From Lachnospiraceae bacterium UBA3689 (GTDB taxonomy: Bacteria > Bacillota > Clostridia > Lachnospirales > Lachnospiraceae): DNA of 63,141 nucleotides. The stretch is from NCBI GenBank assembly GCA_002371465.1, contig DFIU01000028.1, positions 11,723 to 74,863 on the forward strand, given 5' to 3'. Numbering within the stretch: the first letter of the stretch is position 1; each line of letters starts with the position of its first letter. The notes beneath the pieces were generated by a model. The model had not been told where the DNA came from. It searched no databases and worked only from the letters and a program-made list of their open reading frames with translations. The position numbers were made by a program, and so were the translations under genes. Shown in pieces: positions 43,502 through 53,207 of the stretch.

Positions 43502-44656
43502 ATGAAGAAAAAAGTTTTAGCAGTAGTGCTGGGATCCATGATGGCAATGTCACTGGCAGCCTGCGGATCCTCAGGGGATGCAGCGGCAACCTCTGCAGGT
43601 GCATCAACAGCAGAGACGGCAGAGGCGACCTCCACACCGGCAGACGCCAATGTCGCATCCGTTGCAGAGGCAATCAGCGACGCGGAGGCAGGTCCAATCA
43701 ACAAGGGGGACACAATCACAATCGGCTTCTCCCAGGTCGGTCATGAATCCGACTGGCGGACCGCTTCCACCAACTCCGTCAAAGCAGCCTTCTCCAAGGA
43801 GAACGGCTTTGACCTCCAGTTCGTCGACTGCGACAACGACTCCGAGAAGCAGCTGGAATCCGTTCGGAACTTTATCCAGCAGCAGGTTGACTACATCATC
43901 ATCGATCCCATCGTTTCAACCGGTTGGGACACGGTTCTGACAGAGGCCCAGGATGCGGAGATTCCGGTCATCGTCATCGACCGTACGATAGATGACTCCG
44001 ACAAGTATGTCGCCTGGATCGGAACAGAGACAAAGAATGAAGGTCTGGCAGCCGGCGCATGGCTGAAGGAATATGCCAAGGCTAAGGGCATCGACGAGCT
44101 GAACATCCTGGTTATCTCCGGCACGACAGGTTCTTCCGCTCAGATCGGACGGACGACCGGCTTTGACCAGTATGTCGAATCCGAGAAGTGGAACAAGCTG
44201 GATGAACAGACCGGTGACTTCACCCAGGACGGCGGTCAGAAGGTTATGGAATCTTACTGCAAGTCCTATGAAGGTCAGTTCAACGTCGTTGTCTGCCAGA
44301 ACGATAATGAAGCGTTCGGCGCCATCGACGCGATGAAGGCTGCCGGTGTCAGCTACGGCGTAGACGGCGACGTCATCGTCATTTCCTTCGATGCCTGCAA
44401 GGCAGGTCAGCAGATGGTTATGGACGGCGATATCAACGCCGACTTCCAGTGCAACCCGCTGCAGGGTCCGGACTGCGCAAAGATCGTTGCAGACTTGGCG
44501 GCCGGCAAGGATGTTCAGAAGCAGACCTTCATGGCTGAGCCCTGGTACGCTCATGACGACACCGTCAAGCAGGTCAGCTACAAGAATGCAGCAGGCAAGG
44601 ACGTCACAGAGGATATGATCGTAGTCACGCAGGACATCGTTGACGCAGGTTATTGA
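43502..44656 (+). CDS. Sugar ABC transporter substrate-binding lipoprotein (YtfQ-like)
   Basis: 384 residues. Signal peptide and lipobox LAAC; A/T/S-rich linker to ~65; then a type I periplasmic-binding fold of the ribose/galactofuranose group (IGFSQVGHESDWRTA, IIDPIVSTGWDTVL, CNPLQGP). The closest known functional type is E. coli YtfQ (galactofuranose). Codon use is clean and strong, suggesting high expression. Followed by an intercistronic hairpin that would keep its message level above the later genes. Confidence 0.9.
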   Translation: MKKKVLAVVLGSMMAMSLAACGSSGDAAATSAGASTAETAEATSTPADANVASVAEAISDAEAGPINKGDTITIGFSQVGHESDWRTASTNSVKAAFSKENGFDLQFVDCDNDSEKQLESVRNFIQQQVDYIIIDPIVSTGWDTVLTEAQDAEIPVIVIDRTIDDSDKYVAWIGTETKNEGLAAGAWLKEYAKAKGIDELNILVISGTTGSSAQIGRTTGFDQYVESEKWNKLDEQTGDFTQDGGQKVMESYCKSYEGQFNVVVCQNDNEAFGAIDAMKAAGVSYGVDGDVIVISFDACKAGQQMVMDGDINADFQCNPLQGPDCAKIVADLAAGKDVQKQTFMAEPWYAHDDTVKQVSYKNAAGKDVTEDMIVVTQDIVDAGY

Positions 44657-44713
44657 TTTTGGATTTGGTTCGGAAATGATCCGGTATCTTAAGTATTAGC
44701 TTAGAGTTCTTGG

Positions 44714-44748
44714 AGAGGACGGCTTCTTCCGGATGCCGCCCTCTTCTT
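44714..44748 (+). terminator. Partial terminator between binding protein and ATPase genes
   Basis: AGAGG-AC-GGC (44714-44723) pairs with GCC-GC-CCTCT (44735-44744), followed by TCTTC. The weak T run suggests partial read-through, usual after highly expressed binding protein genes. Confidence 0.5.
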
Positions 44749-44778
44749 CAGTTTAAAAGCACAAGTGGGAGAGATAAG

Positions 44779-46308
44779 ATGAGCGACGGTGACAATGTTC
44801 TGATTACGATGCGGGACATCACGAAAACCTTCCCCGGCGTCGTTGCCTTGGATCATGCCAGGCTGACGGTCAGAAGGGGCGAGATCCATGCCCTGATGGG
44901 GGAAAACGGCGCGGGCAAGTCCACAATCATCAAATGTCTGACCGGCGTTTATGAACGGGACAGCGGTGACGTACACATGGAGGGGGTGGAAGGCAACATT
45001 TTCAACCATTCCACCATGGATGCCCAGAAGATAGGAATTGCGACGGTTTACCAGGAGGTCAACCTCTGCCCCAATCTGTCGGTGGCGGAAAACCTTTTTA
45101 TCGGCAGAGAGCCCAGGACCAGACTCCATACTATCGATTGGAAGAAAATGAACCGGATGGCGCGGGAGCTGATGGAGCGGCTGCAGATCGAAGTGGACGT
45201 GACAGAGACCCTGGAGAATTATTCCATCGCCATTCAGCAGATGGTGGCGATCGCGCGTGCCGTCGATATGGAGGCGAAGGTCCTGATCCTCGATGAGCCG
45301 ACCTCCTCCCTTGACGACAAGGAGGTTGAAAAGCTTTTTGTCATGATGCGGCGGTTAAAGGACCAGGGGGTCGGCATCATCTTCGTCACCCATTTCCTGG
45401 ACCAGGTCTACGAGGTCTGCGACCGGATCACCGTCATGCGAAACGGCAAATTCGTCGGCGAGTATACCGTGTCCGAGTTGCCTCGTGTCAAGCTGGTCGC
45501 CGCCATGCTGGGCAAGGAAATGAACGACCTGGCGGACATCAAGGGAGCGGACAGCGGCAAAGAGCTGGGCGACCTTCTCTACGAAGGGGAAGGCTTAAGC
45601 CACAAGGGAACTATCAAGCCCTTTGACTTTACGATCCATAAGGGTGAAGTCGTGGGTCTTGCCGGGCTTTTGGGAAGCGGCAGAAGCGAACTGGTCCGCT
45701 GCATCTACGGCGTCGACAACTCCCAGACCGGATCATCCAGGATGGAGGGCAAGCCCCTTAAGATCAAGGCGCCGATCGATTCCATCAAGGCGGGCATGGG
45801 TTATCTGCCGGATGACCGCAAGGCGGACGGCTGTATCGGTGGTCTGTCCGTGAGGGAGAACATCATCATCGCCCTGCAGGCAAGAAACGGGCTCTTCAAG
45901 AGGATTCCCATGGCGAAGCAGATCGAGATCGCGGACCGCTACATCGATCTTCTGCAGATCAAGACCGCGTCAAGGGAGACCCTCTTAAGCCAGCTCTCCG
46001 GCGGCAACCAGCAGAAGGTCATTTTAGCGCGCTGGCTGGCGACCGACCCCAAGTTCCTGATCCTCGACGAACCGACCCGGGGCATCGACATCGGGACCAA
46101 GACCGAGATCCAGAAGCTGGTGCTTCAGCTTGCCGACCGGGGCATGGGCATCGTCTTTATTTCCTCGGAAATTGAAGAAATGCTCCGTACCTGCTCGAAA
46201 ATGCTGATCATGCGGGACGGCGCCAACGTCGGCCACCTGGATGCCAAGGATATTGAGCTGACGCAGGAGAATGTCATGGGCGCGATTGCCGGAGGTGAAA
46301 CAAAATGA
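44779..46308 (+). CDS. Sugar ABC transporter ATPase, two domains (YtfR/RbsA-like)
   Basis: 509 residues from ATG 44779 (GGGAGAG upstream). Domain 1: GENGAGKST, a degenerate signature (YSIAIQQM), LILDEPTSSLD. Domain 2: LLGSGRSE in place of a classical Walker A, signature LSGGNQQK, LILDEPTRGID. This layout, with a weakened second Walker A, is normal for RbsA/MglA/YtfR. Drives uptake with the two permeases that follow; ATGA overlap with the first. Confidence 0.93.
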   Translation: MSDGDNVLITMRDITKTFPGVVALDHARLTVRRGEIHALMGENGAGKSTIIKCLTGVYERDSGDVHMEGVEGNIFNHSTMDAQKIGIATVYQEVNLCPNLSVAENLFIGREPRTRLHTIDWKKMNRMARELMERLQIEVDVTETLENYSIAIQQMVAIARAVDMEAKVLILDEPTSSLDDKEVEKLFVMMRRLKDQGVGIIFVTHFLDQVYEVCDRITVMRNGKFVGEYTVSELPRVKLVAAMLGKEMNDLADIKGADSGKELGDLLYEGEGLSHKGTIKPFDFTIHKGEVVGLAGLLGSGRSELVRCIYGVDNSQTGSSRMEGKPLKIKAPIDSIKAGMGYLPDDRKADGCIGGLSVRENIIIALQARNGLFKRIPMAKQIEIADRYIDLLQIKTASRETLLSQLSGGNQQKVILARWLATDPKFLILDEPTRGIDIGTKTEIQKLVLQLADRGMGIVFISSEIEEMLRTCSKMLIMRDGANVGHLDAKDIELTQENVMGAIAGGETK

Positions 46309-47357
46309 AAGAGACTTGGAGCAAACTGAGAAAGCAGCCGCTTTTCATGCCCATACTGATGCTCATTTTGGTCCTTTTGATCAATCTGTTCAAGGATCCG
46401 GGCTTCTTCTCTATTGCGGTGAAAAACGGCGTCCTCTACGGCCGGCTGATCGACGTCCTCAACCGGGGCAGTGAGATTGCCATCCTGGCGGTCGGCCAGA
46501 CCCTGGTCATCGCCGTATCGGCAGGAACCGATATCAGCGTCGGTTCGGTCATGGCGCTGGCTGCGTCCGGCGGCTGTATGGTCCTGGCTGGCTACGGCAA
46601 TACATCCGTGACCGGCATCGTCGCCCCCATCGCGGTCGGCGTGATTGTAGGTCTTTTATTCGGACTGGGATCCGGCTGCATCAACGGGCTAATGGTTTCC
46701 AAATTAAAGATTCAGCCCATGGTCGCAACTCTGATCTTCTTTACCGCGGCGCGCGCCATCGGTCTTCTTCTTTGCAACAACCAGATCATCTATATCCGGT
46801 ACGAGCCCTACAAGTACCTGGGCAATTTCCTGCCTCATGTGCCGATTCCGACCCCCATTCTGGTGACCATCCTGATCATCATCATCGCCCAGCTGGTTTT
46901 GAAGCGGACCTCTCTTGAGATGTACATCCAGTCCGTCGGCATCAACAACCGGGCGTCCCGGATCTGCGGCATCAATTCCGACATGATCTGTTTTATCTGC
47001 TACGCCATCTGCGGTCTTTGCGCGGGCGCAGCCGGTATGATCGCTTCCTCCAGAATCTATTCCGCCGATTCCAACAATATCGGTCTGAACTACGAAATGT
47101 ATTCGATCCTGGCGGTTGCCCTGGGCGGCAACTCTCTGGCAGGCGGCAAGTTCAATATGGCTGGTTCCATCGTCGGAGCCTATACCATTCAGGCAATTAT
47201 GACGACCCTGCTGGCTCTGGGAGTATCGACCGACCAGTCCCCGGTCTTCATGGCGATCCTGGTCATCCTGATTGTCGTCATCCAGTCCCCGGTCTTTAAG
47301 AAATGGATGGAGGAACGGCGGGTCAGAAGAGCAGAAGCAGGAAAGGAGGCTGCATGA
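46305..47357 (+). CDS. Sugar ABC transporter permease (YtfT-like)
   Basis: 350 residues, BPD_transp_2 (RbsC-like) family with about eight to ten membrane helices. Conserved SAGTDISVGSVMALAAS near residue 75 and LAVALGGNSLAGGKFN near 270 are seen. Forms a heterodimeric channel with the next permease, as YtfT/YjfF do. Coupled to the ATPase gene (ATGA) and to the next permease (TGATG). Confidence 0.92.
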   Translation: MKETWSKLRKQPLFMPILMLILVLLINLFKDPGFFSIAVKNGVLYGRLIDVLNRGSEIAILAVGQTLVIAVSAGTDISVGSVMALAASGGCMVLAGYGNTSVTGIVAPIAVGVIVGLLFGLGSGCINGLMVSKLKIQPMVATLIFFTAARAIGLLLCNNQIIYIRYEPYKYLGNFLPHVPIPTPILVTILIIIIAQLVLKRTSLEMYIQSVGINNRASRICGINSDMICFICYAICGLCAGAAGMIASSRIYSADSNNIGLNYEMYSILAVALGGNSLAGGKFNMAGSIVGAYTIQAIMTTLLALGVSTDQSPVFMAILVILIVVIQSPVFKKWMEERRVRRAEAGKEAA

Positions 47358-48409
47358 TGGCAAACAATAGGCAAACAGCGGTGAGATCCAAAAAGCGCGT
47401 CAGCGGCAACAATCTGCTGCTTTTGATCACGATTGTCCTCTTTATCGTCATGTACGCGGCGGGCTGCATCGTCTATTCCGCCAAGGGCTTTACGCATTTT
47501 CAGACCTTCTTGAATATCCTGATCACCAATGCGGGGCTTATCTGTGTGGCTTGCGGCATGACCTGCGTCATGCTGACCGGCGGCATCGACATTTCCGTCG
47601 GCTCCCTGATCGCCATGGACTGTATGATCCTGGCGGATGGGATGACCAATAAGCACTGGGGCGCCATTCAGCTGGTTATCTTCGTTATGATCGTCGGCGT
47701 CGTCTGGGGCTCAGCTCAGGGCTTTCTGGTCGCCTACATGAACATCCAGCCCTTCATCGTGACCATGGCGGGGATGTTCTTCGGGCGCGGCATGACAGCC
47801 GTCATCAATACGGAACAGGTCTCCATCACTCAGGACGTCAACAAGCTTTTCTACGGCTGGGCAAACGCCAAGATCAAGCTGCCGGAGTTCTTGGGCTATA
47901 TGGGCAAGAAGCACCGGATCGCTCCCTTTATCCGTCCTTCCGTTATCCTGGCACTTCTGGTTGTGGTCCTGATCTTCTTCATCCTGAGATATACCAAGTT
48001 CGGCCGGGTCCTCTACGCGGTCGGCGGAAATGAGACCAGCGCGGCTATGATGGGTCTGAACGTCAGAAAGACCAAGCTCTGTGCCTACATCCTCTCTTCG
48101 GTCCTCTGCTCCTTCGGCGGCATTTTATACTGCCTCAACACCATGACCGGGTCCGTTCAGCAGGCTAAGGGTTTTGAAATGGATGCCATCGCGGCGGCGG
48201 TCATCGGCGGTACGCTCTTAACCGGCGGTGTCGGCAATGTCATCGGGACCCTCTTCGGCGTCCTCATTACAGGGACCATCAACTCCCTGGTCATGACCAA
48301 CGGCAAGCTGCTCTCCAGCTGGGCAAACATCATGACGGCGGCTCTTTTATGCATCTTCATCCTGCTGCAGGCGATCTTCGCTTATATTAAAAAACGAAGG
48401 GAGAGCTGA
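47357..48409 (+). CDS. Sugar ABC transporter permease (YjfF-like)
   Basis: 350 residues from ATG 47357, which has AAAGGAGG 7 bases before; ATG 47354 is adjacent and in frame. Same family as its neighbour (LTGGIDISVGSLIAMDCM; AAAVIGGTLLTGGVGN). A basic N-terminus (RSKKR) precedes the first helix. Last gene of the transporter operon, followed by a strong terminator. Confidence 0.92.
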   Translation: MANNRQTAVRSKKRVSGNNLLLLITIVLFIVMYAAGCIVYSAKGFTHFQTFLNILITNAGLICVACGMTCVMLTGGIDISVGSLIAMDCMILADGMTNKHWGAIQLVIFVMIVGVVWGSAQGFLVAYMNIQPFIVTMAGMFFGRGMTAVINTEQVSITQDVNKLFYGWANAKIKLPEFLGYMGKKHRIAPFIRPSVILALLVVVLIFFILRYTKFGRVLYAVGGNETSAAMMGLNVRKTKLCAYILSSVLCSFGGILYCLNTMTGSVQQAKGFEMDAIAAAVIGGTLLTGGVGNVIGTLFGVLITGTINSLVMTNGKLLSSWANIMTAALLCIFILLQAIFAYIKKRRES

Positions 48410-48446
48410 CGGCAGGAACTGGCAGATAAACGCTGCTGAAATGGGC

Positions 48447-48495
48447 AACCGGACGAGGGATTGAATCTTCAGTCCCTCGTCCGGTTCTTTCTATT
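48447..48495 (+). terminator. Rho-independent terminator of the sugar transporter operon
   Basis: Perfect 14-base stem AACCGGACGAGGGA (48447-48460)/TCCCTCGTCCGGTT (48473-48486), then CTTTCTATTT. Confidence 0.8.
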
Positions 48496-48619
48496 TAAGC
48501 CGTGTACGCCCCAAAAAAACAGGGAGGGATAGGGGCTGCTATGCTATACTGATAAGAGATTTTGACCATATCCGGGAAGACATTTTCCGGTGGCAGATAA
48601 GGTGAGTAAGTAAAGGGAT

Positions 48620-50251
48620 ATGCTGAAAGTATTTCTGGTAGAGGACGAATTTATCATACGAAACGCGATCAAACGGACGGTCAACTGGGACCGGGAGGGC
48701 TTTGAACTGGTCGGGGAGGCAGGAGACGGGGAGCGCGCCTTTCCCATGATCATGAAGAGCGAACCGGACATCCTCTTAACGGATATCCGTATGCCCTTCA
48801 TGGACGGGCTGGAACTGAGCCGGCTGGTCAAAAAGAACCTGCCCCGTACCAAGATCGTGATCTTAAGCGGCTATGACGATTTTTCCTATGCCAAGGAGGC
48901 GATCTCGATCGGCATCACGGAGTATCTGCTAAAGCCGGTCAGCGGGCAAAAGCTCCTAAAGACCTTAAAGAAGCTTGCCGCCTCCATCGCCGAGGAACAG
49001 AGTCGGACCGACTATAAAGCCTTCTTTGAAAATGAGCACAATGAGCGCTTAAGGCTGGAACGAAACGAATTTTTAAAGCAGGTGCTGGACGGTCGGATCC
49101 TGATGGCGGACGCCCTGGAACGGGGGGAGACCTTGAAAATGGACCTGACCGCCGTCTGGTACGGGGTCGTCCTGGTCCAGATCATGCCGGTCAGCGTCAA
49201 GGAGGGACCCGATCCCTGGGAAAATGCCATCTTTGACCTGGAGAGCCGGATCGCCGAAGCGGAGGCGGACTCCCCCTCCATGGAGGTCTACGAACAGGTC
49301 GGCGGCGTCCTCTGCTTTTTGATCAAGGCGCAGACCAGCCAGGAAGTGTTGGATCTGGGGCAGGACAAGCTGCAAAAGATCCGGCAGATGCTAAAGCCCC
49401 ACGCCGATCTGACCCTTTACGCGGCGATCGGCCAGCCTGTCGGTCGGCTCAGCAAGATCCACCACTCCTACCACAGCGCAACCCGCATGTTTACCAGACG
49501 CTTTACCCATCCGGAGAAGCATATCTATTCCTTTGAAGATGAAACAGGAGAGACCTACGGCGGGGATGATCTTAAGACAAGCCGGGACATCAGCGCCTAT
49601 GACTTCGGGACCATCGACCGGGACATGATTTTCAGCCTTTTAAGAAACGGGTCCAAGGCGGATATCCCTTCCTTTTTAAATGAGACCCTCAGCATGCAGG
49701 GGGAGAACAATTTAAAATCGGAACTGCTTAGGGAGTACATCCTGATGGACCTCTATATCTCGACCGTCACCTATTTAAAATCGATCGGCTACAGCCCCGA
49801 AGAGATCGATGAGCGGTGCGGCAAACTCGATGGGACGGAGGTCAGCCACACTCTGGAGGGGATGAAGGCCTTTTTAAATATCCTCCTTGAGCGGGCTATC
49901 GGCATGCGGGAGGCAAAATCGGAGAGCCGTTACAGCTCCCTGATTGCCGAGGCGCGCGCCTATATCGAACGCCATTACCGGGACAACGACATTTCCCTGC
50001 CGACCGTGGCGGAATCCGTCGGTGTCAGTCCCAACCACTTCAGCCGCATTTTCAGCCGGGAGACGGGCAAAACCTTCATCGAATTTCTGACGGAGACCAG
50101 GATGGACAAGGCTCGCCAGCTGCTGAAGACCACTTCGGCCAGTGCCTCGGACATCGGGCTTCAGATCGGCTACAGCGATCCCCACTATTTTTACTATATT
50201 TTTAAGAAGACCCAGGGCATGACCCCTAAGGAATACAGGGCGGGGCAGTAA
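48620..50251 (+). CDS. YesN-type response regulator with AraC DNA-binding domain
   Basis: 543 residues. Receiver domain at the N-terminus (VEDEF, phosphoacceptor in LLTDIRMPFMDG, K in LLKPV), a long middle part (~130-430) without clear motifs, and an AraC-type double HTH at ~440-543 (GVSPNHFSRIFSRETGKTF ... IGYSDPHYFYYIFKK). Partner of the kinase starting 2 bases after its stop. Expected to activate the transporter operon at 43502, whose promoter has matching inverted repeats. Confidence 0.92.
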   Translation: MLKVFLVEDEFIIRNAIKRTVNWDREGFELVGEAGDGERAFPMIMKSEPDILLTDIRMPFMDGLELSRLVKKNLPRTKIVILSGYDDFSYAKEAISIGITEYLLKPVSGQKLLKTLKKLAASIAEEQSRTDYKAFFENEHNERLRLERNEFLKQVLDGRILMADALERGETLKMDLTAVWYGVVLVQIMPVSVKEGPDPWENAIFDLESRIAEAEADSPSMEVYEQVGGVLCFLIKAQTSQEVLDLGQDKLQKIRQMLKPHADLTLYAAIGQPVGRLSKIHHSYHSATRMFTRRFTHPEKHIYSFEDETGETYGGDDLKTSRDISAYDFGTIDRDMIFSLLRNGSKADIPSFLNETLSMQGENNLKSELLREYILMDLYISTVTYLKSIGYSPEEIDERCGKLDGTEVSHTLEGMKAFLNILLERAIGMREAKSESRYSSLIAEARAYIERHYRDNDISLPTVAESVGVSPNHFSRIFSRETGKTFIEFLTETRMDKARQLLKTTSASASDIGLQIGYSDPHYFYYIFKKTQGMTPKEYRAGQ

Positions 50252-50252
50252 G

Positions 50253-51719
50253 ATGAGCAAAGAAAAGCACTCCATTTTTCGGAAAATACTGCTGCTCTGC
50301 TGGCTGTCCCTCATCCCCATCCTGATCATCGCTGCCTACTCGATCGCTGCGATCAATACCCTTTACCGCATGTACGACCGCAGCGTCGCCAACATCACGG
50401 CGGTCAACCGCTACAACCTGCAGTTTGAAAAGGATATGAACGGGACTATGTACTATCTGGTCGTGGAGACCTACGACTGGGACCAGATCAAGCGCACGAA
50501 GGACGCCAACAATCCCTACGCCATGATCGAGGATATGCGGACCGCCTTTCGTCGGCTGAAAGAGGAAAATGACGATCCCAACATCATCAACGACATCGAC
50601 GCGGTGCAGAAAATGCTGGACAATCTGGAGGACCGGGTCGACGACATCATCCGGAATATCGAAGAGGGCGGCCACTACGATGAAAATATGGACCTCCTCC
50701 ATGACAACATCAATGTTCTGACTTCCCTCATTCAGGGCGATATAGAGGACTATATCTACCTGGAGGCGGCGAACATGGAAGAGAACCGGGTTGCCATATC
50801 AAAAGGGGTCACGCGGACCATCTGGCTTTTAGGCGCTGCCCTGGTGGCCCTGACGGCGGTCATTCTGATCGCCTCCTGGAACATTTCCCGCAAAGTGACG
50901 GAGCCCATCCGCAGCATGCGGAAGATGACGGAGCGGTTCGCGAACGGAGATTTTTCGGTCCGGGTCCGGGCGGACAGCGGGGACGAGCTGGAGGACCTTG
51001 CCAACAGTTTCAACCTGACGGTCGCGGAGATTTCCAAGCTGGTCGACGACATCACGCGCGAGCAGCAAAACGCCAAGGATATGGAGTTAAAGCTCCTGCA
51101 GGCGCAGATCAATCCCCACTTCCTCTACAATACCCTGGACGCCATCATGTGGCTGACGGAGGCAGGGGAAAATGCCCAGGCGGTCAGTATGCTGTCCTCT
51201 CTCTCCAAGTTCTTTCGGACGACGCTGAGCAAGGGGCGGGACTGGATCAAGGTGTCGGAGGAAGAGAGCCATATCCGCAGCTACCTGGAGATTCAGCAGT
51301 TCCGATACCAGGATATCTTAAGCTACCGGATTGAGATCCCTGAGGAAATGGAGGATTTCTATCTGATGAAGCTCATGCTGCAGCCCATCGTGGAAAATGC
51401 CCTCTACCACGGCATCAAGAATAAGCGGGGCATGGGAACCATCACGGTCACCGGTCAGATGGAAGGAAAGGACCTGATCTTTACGGTCGAGGATGATGGA
51501 ATCGGGATGACCGAAGAGGAACTGGAGCATTTTGAAAAGCTCCTGTCCGGAGAGGTTGAAGAGGATACCCAGCACGGCTTCGGCGTCGCCAATGTGGAAA
51601 AGCGGATTCGACTGAACTATGGGGACGGGTATGGAATTAAGGCAAAGAGCATCTACGGGGAAGGTACGCAGATCACGGTCAGGATTCCGGCTCTTACTGA
51701 GCCCAGGGAGGAAGGATAA
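50253..51719 (+). CDS. YesM/LytS-type sensor histidine kinase
   Basis: 488 residues. Membrane helix ~12-35, outside loop, second helix ~190-210, HAMP to ~262, coiled linker, His_kinase domain with H in NPHFLYNTLDA, then ATPase domain with MLQPIVENALYHG (N box) and EDDGIGM (G1) complete. Membrane bound; pairs with the AraC-type regulator before it. The binding lipoprotein gene starts at the very next base after its stop and probably senses sugar for it. Confidence 0.92.
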   Translation: MSKEKHSIFRKILLLCWLSLIPILIIAAYSIAAINTLYRMYDRSVANITAVNRYNLQFEKDMNGTMYYLVVETYDWDQIKRTKDANNPYAMIEDMRTAFRRLKEENDDPNIINDIDAVQKMLDNLEDRVDDIIRNIEEGGHYDENMDLLHDNINVLTSLIQGDIEDYIYLEAANMEENRVAISKGVTRTIWLLGAALVALTAVILIASWNISRKVTEPIRSMRKMTERFANGDFSVRVRADSGDELEDLANSFNLTVAEISKLVDDITREQQNAKDMELKLLQAQINPHFLYNTLDAIMWLTEAGENAQAVSMLSSLSKFFRTTLSKGRDWIKVSEEESHIRSYLEIQQFRYQDILSYRIEIPEEMEDFYLMKLMLQPIVENALYHGIKNKRGMGTITVTGQMEGKDLIFTVEDDGIGMTEEELEHFEKLLSGEVEEDTQHGFGVANVEKRIRLNYGDGYGIKAKSIYGEGTQITVRIPALTEPREEG

Positions 51720-52811
51720 ATGCATCGTAAAATGAGAAAAAAGGCGGCTGTCGCCATCCTGCTCCCTGCTTTTCTTCTGGCATCCTGCGGAAAGACCGGC
51801 GGGCAAGGGACCGGGGGAAGGACGGTAAGTTCTGCCTCCCCGGCAGAAGGAAATCAGCGAACCCTGACAATCGGCTTTGCCCAGGTCGGGGAGGAGTCCG
51901 ATTGGCGGATGGCAAATTCCCGGTCGATCGAAGAGACCTTCACCTCTGCCCATGGTTACCACCTGCTCTTTGAGGATGCCCAGGGCAGCGCTGAGAATCA
52001 GATTACCTCGATCCGGGACTTCATTCAGCAGGGGGTGGACTACATCGTCCTCGAACCGGTCGTTGAAACGGGCTGGGACACCGTCCTTGAGGAGGCGAAA
52101 GAGGCGAATATTCCGGTGATCGTCGCGGACCGAAAGATCGAAGTTAAGGACGACTCCCTCTATACGGCCTGGGTCGGATCCGACTGTCTGCTGGAGGGAC
52201 AGAAAATCTGCCAGTGGCTCAAGCTCTTCGCTGACGCCAGGGGAATCCCGCAGACGGATTTACGAATCGTCAATCTGCAGGGGACGATCGGGTCGACGCC
52301 GCAGATTGAGCGGGAGAAGGGCTTAAAAGAGGCCTGCGAGATCTATCACTGGAATCTCTTGGCGCAGGAGCGGGGGGAATTCACCCAGGCAAAGGGACGG
52401 GAGGCTATGGCGGAACTTTTGGCGTCCCATCCGGATCTCAACGTGGTCTACTGCGACAACGACAACTCCGCCTTCGGAGCCTTGGAAACGCTGCAGAAGG
52501 AGGGAAGAAAGATTGGTACGGATCTGGCAAACGGCAAGGTCCTGGTGCTGTCCTTTGACGGGACCAATAAGGGGCTCCGCTGCATCCTAAATGGAACGAT
52601 CGGCTGCATCGCCGAGTGCAACCCCCTGCACGGTCCCCGGATCGAGTCCATCATCCGGGACCTGGAAGAAGGGAAGCAGCCGGAAAAAATCCAGTACGTC
52701 GATGAGGAACTGTTCGCGGCGGACAATACCGTGCCGGAGGTCTCCGTCAATGGGACGTCCTACCCGGTTAAGGCCGTGACCGGGCAGCTGATTTCGGATA
52801 GAGGTTTTTGA
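51720..52811 (+). CDS. Second YtfQ-like sugar-binding lipoprotein, linked to the sensor
   Basis: 363 residues; lipobox LASC after a basic start (HRKMRKK). Same fold and close in pattern to the 43502 protein (GFAQVGEESDWRMANSRSI; CNPLHGP), but a separate gene inside the two-component operon. By analogy with XylFII-LytS-type systems it likely binds the sugar and presents it to the kinase rather than feeding transport. It starts right after the kinase stop codon; no terminator is clear downstream. Confidence 0.88.
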   Translation: MHRKMRKKAAVAILLPAFLLASCGKTGGQGTGGRTVSSASPAEGNQRTLTIGFAQVGEESDWRMANSRSIEETFTSAHGYHLLFEDAQGSAENQITSIRDFIQQGVDYIVLEPVVETGWDTVLEEAKEANIPVIVADRKIEVKDDSLYTAWVGSDCLLEGQKICQWLKLFADARGIPQTDLRIVNLQGTIGSTPQIEREKGLKEACEIYHWNLLAQERGEFTQAKGREAMAELLASHPDLNVVYCDNDNSAFGALETLQKEGRKIGTDLANGKVLVLSFDGTNKGLRCILNGTIGCIAECNPLHGPRIESIIRDLEEGKQPEKIQYVDEELFAADNTVPEVSVNGTSYPVKAVTGQLISDRGF

Positions 52812-52988
52812 GTTAAAGCGATCTGAGGATTAAGAAAGATTGATTGCATTTTTTGAGAGGACATATCCCTGCTTTTGTGAGGCTTTGAATCACCGGGGAT
52901 ATACAGATGCCTTGAAGAGATCATACTTTTCTTAGGTGAGTTTTGATCCCGGATCCGATTTTATATGAAATTTAAGAGGTTGAATAAG

Positions 52989-53096
52989 ATGAGTAAATTC
53001 GGAAGCAGGAATAAGGACAGCAAGGAAGCGGAAAGAAAGAAACTGAAACAGCAGCTGGCAGCTCTTCAACGAAAGAATGCTAAGAAAAAGAAGTAA
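52989..53096 (+). CDS. Small basic protein (35 residues), hypothetical
   Basis: ATG 52989 with AAGAGG about 9 bases before. About 40 % K/R, no membrane helix, one amphipathic helix likely (LKQQLAALQRK), ending in NAKKKK. It lies in the ~400-base gap between the binding lipoprotein and the SPFH gene. Codon use and start context look real, but no family is recognised. Confidence 0.4.
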   Translation: MSKFGSRNKDSKEAERKKLKQQLAALQRKNAKKKK

Positions 53097-53207
53097 AGAC
53101 AGATATCTTCCGGAAACTGATGAGCTTTTTGCAAAAATATGCTATGATAATTCCGTCATCATGCAGCTGACAACTACACCAATTCTCACATACAAGGAGG
53201 AGAAACT

